Of a stretch of 11,010 nt of DNA, positions 7,270 through 11,010 are shown piece by piece. The stretch spans positions 1 through 11,010 of the forward strand of contig JAHZGZ010000308.1 in the NCBI GenBank assembly GCA_019420545.1. Direction: 5' to 3'. Under the pieces are notes generated by a model that did not search any database, had not been told where the DNA came from, and saw nothing but the letters and a program-made list of their open reading frames with translations. Position 1 is the stretch's first letter. Each line of letters starts with the position of its first letter. This DNA comes from Bacteroidales bacterium (GTDB taxonomy: Bacteria > Bacteroidota > Bacteroidia > Bacteroidales > Muribaculaceae). Both the position numbers and the translations under genes were made by a program.

Positions 7270-8838
7270 ATGGGAAGCAACAATACACGCTCACTTTCAC
7301 CACGTCAGAAGATGATCAATCTGATGTACATTGTGCTGACAGCAATGCTGGCACTAAATGTGTCGTCGGATGTGCTTGAAGGATTCGGACAGGTGGAAGA
7401 GGGTCTGGCACGAAGCAATGCTACCGTAGCACAACGTAATGAAGCCGTATATCGTCGTCTTGAGGCATTCGCCGAACAAAACCCGGAAAAAGGCGCCGTA
7501 TGGCGCGATAAAGCCGCCGAAGTACGTGCTACCACCACACGTGTGTATAGCCTTATCGACACACTTAAAATGGCCATAGCCATAGAAGCCGACGGTTCAA
7601 AAGCCAATCTGACCAATATTTTGAATCAGGACAATCTGGATGCAGCCTCAATAGTGATGCTTTCTCCTGGAAATTCCAAAGGCAAGCATCTGCGCAGTAC
7701 CATAGATTATTACCGCAATTATATTGCCTCACTCATGACTGATTCCGTAAAGCGTGAAAGTGTAATGCGGTCGCTTGCCACCGATCAGATTACACGGCGC
7801 GGCACCATGACTCCCCAGCTTTGGGAAGAATCCATGTTCGAGAATAAGCCCGTGATAGCCGCCATCACTTTGCTGACGAAACTTCAGAGTGATGTACGCT
7901 ATGCGGAGGGAGAGGCATTGACTACCCTTCTGTCAAATGTCGATGCCGGTGATGTACGTGTAAATGAGTTGAACGCCTTCGTAATACCTCAGTCGCGCAA
8001 CGTTATGCGCGGCAGCCGATATTCCGCCAACATTGTACTTGCAGCTGTCGATACTACCCAACGCCCGACAATCTACATCAATGGCAAACAACTTGACAAT
8101 GACCGAGGTCTTTTCGAGACACTTGCCTCTTCGACGGGTAATTTTGACTATTCCGGTTATCTTGAGGTGCCACATGGCGACGGCACAGTGACCCGCCACA
8201 ACTTCGAGTCGAGCTATACGGTGATCGAACCGACGGCGACCATTTCGGCAACGATGATGAATGTGCTTTATGCCGGTATCGACAATCCAATGAGCATTTC
8301 GGTGCCCGGTATAGCTCCTTCGGCAATCTCCGCATCAATGACCAACGGCATATTATCGCGCCATGGCGATTCATGGGTAGCGCGTCCCGGGAAAGTGGGT
8401 ACGGAGGCTGTGGTGACCGTAACAGCAAATATCGACGGGCGACCGCAGACTGTCGCAACAACATCGTTCCGTGTGCGCAAACTTCCCGATCCGGCACCGT
8501 TTATCACATACACCGACTCAAAGGGAAACAATGAGCGCTATAAAGGCGGCAGACCATTCCCCAAGACTTTATTGCTTCAGGCCCCGGGCATCGAAGCAGC
8601 AATTGACGACGATCTGCTCAACGTAACCTATCGTGTGCTCAGTTTTGAAACCGTATTCTTTGATTCGATGGGCAATGCCATCCCGGAAGTATCACAAGGA
8701 TCACAGTTCTCCCAGCGTCAGAAGGATTCATTCCGGCGTCTGCAACGCGGCAAGCGATTCTATATTTCTCGTGTAAAGGCTATAGGCCCTGATGGAATCG
8801 AGCGCGACTTGGCTCCGATGGAAGTCATAGTCAACTAA
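7270..8838 (+). CDS. porM: T9SS motor shaft protein PorM/GldM
   Basis: This 522-residue protein is anchored in the inner membrane by one N-terminal helix and extends through the periplasm as a dimer that contacts the PorKN ring. The signature PRQKMINLMY (11-20) leads into the helix (about 15-33); Arg12 in this motif is the conserved basic residue at the entry to the GldL helix bundle. After the helix comes a helical domain (about 36-225; D1 of the known structures), then beta-rich domains beginning near 228, 322 and 408, including LYAGIDNPMSISVPG (333-347), matching the D2-D4 string of Ig-like modules. The protein ends in a beta strand (PMEVIVN). Length matches PorM/GldM of other species (about 510-520). 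Domain borders are by eye. Confidence 0.95.
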   Translation: MGSNNTRSLSPRQKMINLMYIVLTAMLALNVSSDVLEGFGQVEEGLARSNATVAQRNEAVYRRLEAFAEQNPEKGAVWRDKAAEVRATTTRVYSLIDTLKMAIAIEADGSKANLTNILNQDNLDAASIVMLSPGNSKGKHLRSTIDYYRNYIASLMTDSVKRESVMRSLATDQITRRGTMTPQLWEESMFENKPVIAAITLLTKLQSDVRYAEGEALTTLLSNVDAGDVRVNELNAFVIPQSRNVMRGSRYSANIVLAAVDTTQRPTIYINGKQLDNDRGLFETLASSTGNFDYSGYLEVPHGDGTVTRHNFESSYTVIEPTATISATMMNVLYAGIDNPMSISVPGIAPSAISASMTNGILSRHGDSWVARPGKVGTEAVVTVTANIDGRPQTVATTSFRVRKLPDPAPFITYTDSKGNNERYKGGRPFPKTLLLQAPGIEAAIDDDLLNVTYRVLSFETVFFDSMGNAIPEVSQGSQFSQRQKDSFRRLQRGKRFYISRVKAIGPDGIERDLAPMEVIVN

Positions 8839-8875
8839 TCACCTTCTACATAACCGACTCTATAAACCATATGAT

Positions 8876-10042
8876 ATGAAATCATCAAATCGTCATATTC
8901 ACTTCCTCCTCGGCACAATGGCCGTAGCTATCGTGGCTTTCGACGCTTCTGCTCAGCAACCGCAAGGACAGCAGCAGTCAACCTCGTCGGCCATTATAAG
9001 ACGTGCCCGCGAGGACGCACGGGCAGATGCTCGCAAGAGTGCGGCGGGTGTCACCGAGCGTATGCAGCAATTCTACGAGGAGCCATCCCGTAGTGATGCT
9101 GATGCCCAATGGATGAAGATAGTTTACCGCCAGGTCGACCTTGACAAGGTAAAGAACGCCCCCCTTTATTATCCGGAGGAGGTTATTGACGGTCAGGAAA
9201 ATCTGTTCCGTATTATAATGCGTCTGCTTGCCGACGGACAGCTCGAAGGATATGAGTATCTTGACGGACGGGAGATGTTCAATGACCAGTACCGTATAAA
9301 AGTGCGTGACATGCTTGATCGTTTCCATGTACTTTATACCGAAGCAAAGGGTTCGACAGAAAAAAATCCGAGATTTACCATCGAGGAGAGCGATGTGCCT
9401 ACTAACGAGGTTCTATCCTACTATCTGCTTGAACGATGGGAACTTGACAAGCGTTCCAATCGCATGCGTACTACGGTTGAGGCAATCTGTCCCGTGCTTC
9501 ATCGTGCCGGTGATTTTGGCGGTGAGGCCGTAAAGTACCCTATGTTCTGGATTAAAATGGACAAATTGCGCCCGTATCTCGCACAGCAGTCGATTTTTAT
9601 TGACGATGATAACAATCTCGCTTCATATACATATGATGATTTCTTCACTCTCGGACTATATGAAGGAGATATCTATAAGACGCGCAACCTGCGTAATATG
9701 TCGATGATGCAGATGTACCCCGATCCCGACGATCTGCGCCATGCCCAGGACAGCATACAGAATTATCTCGCGAATTATGAGAAAAAGATGTGGGTACCTT
9801 CACGCGAGGAGCTTGCAGCAATAGCTGAGGAGCGTGAGCGCATAGCGGCAGGTGACACTATTGCTTCCAGAGACGAAATATCTTCCGAGGCACCCAAGTC
9901 GACATCGCGCCGTGCTGTCACATCGCGTCGCGGACACCGTTCGACATCCGCGCCCAAGGCGTCCAAGCCAAAAGCTGTAAAGCAAACTAAACCCAAAGCC
10001 ACGAAATCTTCGGCGACACGTTCGGTGCGCCGCCGCAAATAA
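8876..10042 (+). CDS. porN: T9SS ring protein PorN/GldN with basic C-terminal tail
   Basis: This 388-residue periplasmic protein pairs with PorK in the outer-membrane-associated ring. A signal peptide ends near ASA-QQ (residues 24-27), followed by a Gln-rich stretch and a charged R-A-R-E-D-A-R helix (42-53). The family core runs from about 79 to 310 and shows W79, YRQVDLD (84-90), NAPLYYP (94-100), a VEAICPVLHR segment (201-210) and WIKMDKLRP (225-233). From about 336 to the end the chain is low-complexity and strongly basic: about 18 Lys/Arg in 53 residues mixed with Ala, Ser, Thr and Pro, ending SVRRRK. The tail is not part of the conserved GldN core. The ATG at 8876 is the start; an overlapping ATG at 8871 hits a stop after one further codon. 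It is the last gene of the operon. Confidence 0.94.
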   Translation: MKSSNRHIHFLLGTMAVAIVAFDASAQQPQGQQQSTSSAIIRRAREDARADARKSAAGVTERMQQFYEEPSRSDADAQWMKIVYRQVDLDKVKNAPLYYPEEVIDGQENLFRIIMRLLADGQLEGYEYLDGREMFNDQYRIKVRDMLDRFHVLYTEAKGSTEKNPRFTIEESDVPTNEVLSYYLLERWELDKRSNRMRTTVEAICPVLHRAGDFGGEAVKYPMFWIKMDKLRPYLAQQSIFIDDDNNLASYTYDDFFTLGLYEGDIYKTRNLRNMSMMQMYPDPDDLRHAQDSIQNYLANYEKKMWVPSREELAAIAEERERIAAGDTIASRDEISSEAPKSTSRRAVTSRRGHRSTSAPKASKPKAVKQTKPKATKSSATRSVRRRK

Positions 10043-10078
10043 GTGAGGCATTTGTACTTAGACTTTGGAATAACACCT

Positions 10079-10115
10079 AAAAGCCGTGATACAGAAATTC
10101 TGTTTCACGGCTTTT
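10079..10115. terminator. Intrinsic terminator at the end of the T9SS operon
   Basis: AAAAGCCGTGA (10079-10089) pairs over 11 bp with TCACGGCTTTT (10105-10115); the interior can extend with ACAG/CTGT (10091-10094 with 10100-10103). The A-run at the left and the T-run at the right make it usable from either strand. It lies 36 bases after the porN stop, so it separates the T9SS operon from the downstream GH43 gene. Confidence 0.85.
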
Positions 10116-10214
10116 GTGGTCAATACGCCTCGCTTTCGATGAAAAAAAATTTCGACACTTTCGTTGGTAAACATAAAATAAATTCTGTTGCTTTACTTAT
10201 CCAACATTTTTATG

Positions 10215-10222
10215 TATTTTTG
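10215..10222 (+). promoter_or_regulatory. Candidate -7 element for the GH43 gene
   Basis: TATTTTTG matches TAnnTTTG, the Bacteroidota -7 consensus, about 75 bases before the GH43 start codon and downstream of the operon terminator. The nearest TTG upstream (10188-10190) is 24 bases away, longer than the usual 19-21, so the -33 half is weak. The remaining 255-base gap (10043-10297) holds nothing else that I can support. Confidence 0.5.
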
Positions 10223-10297
10223 TATGTGCTAATGACTCACGGACATATAGTCAGTCGTCAGACCAATCAGTTGAATAAACCAATTATAATATAAGTT

Positions 10298-11010
10298 ATG
10301 AAACGATTACTTACGCATGGCGCTATTGCCGCAGCAGCATTTGCAATAATTACAAGCTGCTCACCAACAAAGACGATGACACTACAGATGCCAAGCCGTC
10401 TTGCCGACAACCCGTTTATCACGCACATGTATACCGCCGACCCGTCGGCTCACGTATGGAATGACGGACGCCTGTACGTCTACGCATCACACGATATAGA
10501 TCCACCGGCTGGATGCGACCGCATGGACCGTTATCATGTATTTTCTACCGATGATATGGTCAACTGGACTGATCATGGTGAAATTCTCAATTCAGGCGAT
10601 GTGCCCTGGGGACGTCCCGAAGGTGGTTTCATGTGGGCCCCCGACTGCGCCTACAAAAATGGCAAATACTACTTCTATTTCCCCCACCCCTCCGGCTCGG
10701 ACTGGAACAAGACTTGGCGCGTAGGCATCGCTGTCAGCGATAAGCCCGCTTCCGATTTCAAAGTACTTGACGCTCCAATGACCATGACCGGCATGGAAGA
10801 TGATGTTTTTGCTATGATTGACCCATGTGTGTTTGTCGATGACAACGGCAAGGCTTATTTCTATTATGGTGGCGGCGGTCGTTGCGTGGGGGCACGGCTA
10901 AAAGACAACATGACGGAACTTGCAGAACCGTTGCGCAATATGGAAGGTCTGACCGACTTCCATGAAGCGACCTGGGTATACAAGCACAACGGCAAATACT
11001 ATATCACCTA
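10298..11010 (+). CDS. Glycoside hydrolase family 43 lipoprotein (3' end beyond window)
   Basis: The first 237 codons of a secreted glycosidase are present. The signal peptide ends in a lipobox (ITSC, Cys21), so the enzyme is lipid-anchored. The five-bladed propeller start of GH43 is clear: ADPSAHVWNDGRLYVYASHD (47-66), WAPDCAYKNGKYYFYF (113-128), MIDPCVFVDDNGKAYFYYG (173-191) and HEATWVYKHNGKYY (222-235). The three family acids can be assigned as Asp48 (base), Asp175 (pKa modulator) and Glu223 (acid). GH43 enzymes mostly cleave alpha-L-arabinofuranosyl or beta-D-xylosyl linkages in plant polysaccharides; which substrate applies here cannot be told from this part. The right edge cuts the gene, so accessory domains or a T9SS C-terminal signal cannot be judged. 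The start is the ATG at 10298 directly ahead of the signal peptide; no Shine-Dalgarno is seen. Confidence 0.92.
   Translation, partial: MKRLLTHGAIAAAAFAIITSCSPTKTMTLQMPSRLADNPFITHMYTADPSAHVWNDGRLYVYASHDIDPPAGCDRMDRYHVFSTDDMVNWTDHGEILNSGDVPWGRPEGGFMWAPDCAYKNGKYYFYFPHPSGSDWNKTWRVGIAVSDKPASDFKVLDAPMTMTGMEDDVFAMIDPCVFVDDNGKAYFYYGGGGRCVGARLKDNMTELAEPLRNMEGLTDFHEATWVYKHNGKYYIT

Noticed and set aside
10043..10294. An 83-residue plus-strand open frame between porN and the GH43 gene
   Set aside because: It runs straight through the terminator hairpin at 10079-10115 and the candidate promoter, starts directly at the porN stop, and has no recognisable feature.

Overview
The window looks like Bacteroidota, order Bacteroidales. 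It carries the core genes of the type IX secretion system (T9SS), which is confined to that phylum. Genes lack Shine-Dalgarno sequences, a promoter matches the TTG-N20-TAnnTTTG pattern of the Bacteroidota primary sigma factor, and a family 43 glycoside hydrolase is anchored as a lipoprotein. A gut lineage such as Muribaculaceae would fit, but that placement is inference from style, not proof.

Layout. Positions 1-1339 (minus strand) hold the first 446 codons of a lipoprotein of uncertain family that runs off the left edge. Immediately upstream of it in transcription, 1379-2695 (minus), is a DbpA-type DEAD-box RNA helicase whose motif II reads DEYD; the two probably share a transcript. Positions 2696-3128 are a 433-base divergent intergenic region. 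It contains a near-consensus forward promoter (2903-2933) and, about 40 bases past the expected transcription start, a strong intrinsic terminator (2981-3010).

Positions 3129-10042 are six tightly packed plus-strand genes read as porT-porP-porK-porL-porM-porN. PorL and PorM form the proton-driven inner-membrane motor. PorK (a lipoprotein) and PorN form the periplasmic ring tied to the outer membrane. PorP is an outer-membrane protein of the PorP/SprF family, and PorT is an outer-membrane protein needed for secretion. Together they provide energy and structure for exporting proteins that carry a C-terminal T9SS signal. The translocon pore (Sov/SprA), the PorU sortase and the PorXY regulators are not in the window. 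A bidirectional-looking terminator (10079-10115) closes the operon.

Positions 10298-11010 hold the first 237 codons of a GH43 lipoprotein with its own candidate -7 element and all three catalytic acids visible.

The central system is a known one. The points most worth a second look are the promoter-plus-terminator leader ahead of the T9SS operon, the strongly basic C-terminal tail of PorN, the divergent helicase motif, and the unassigned lipoprotein coupled to the helicase.
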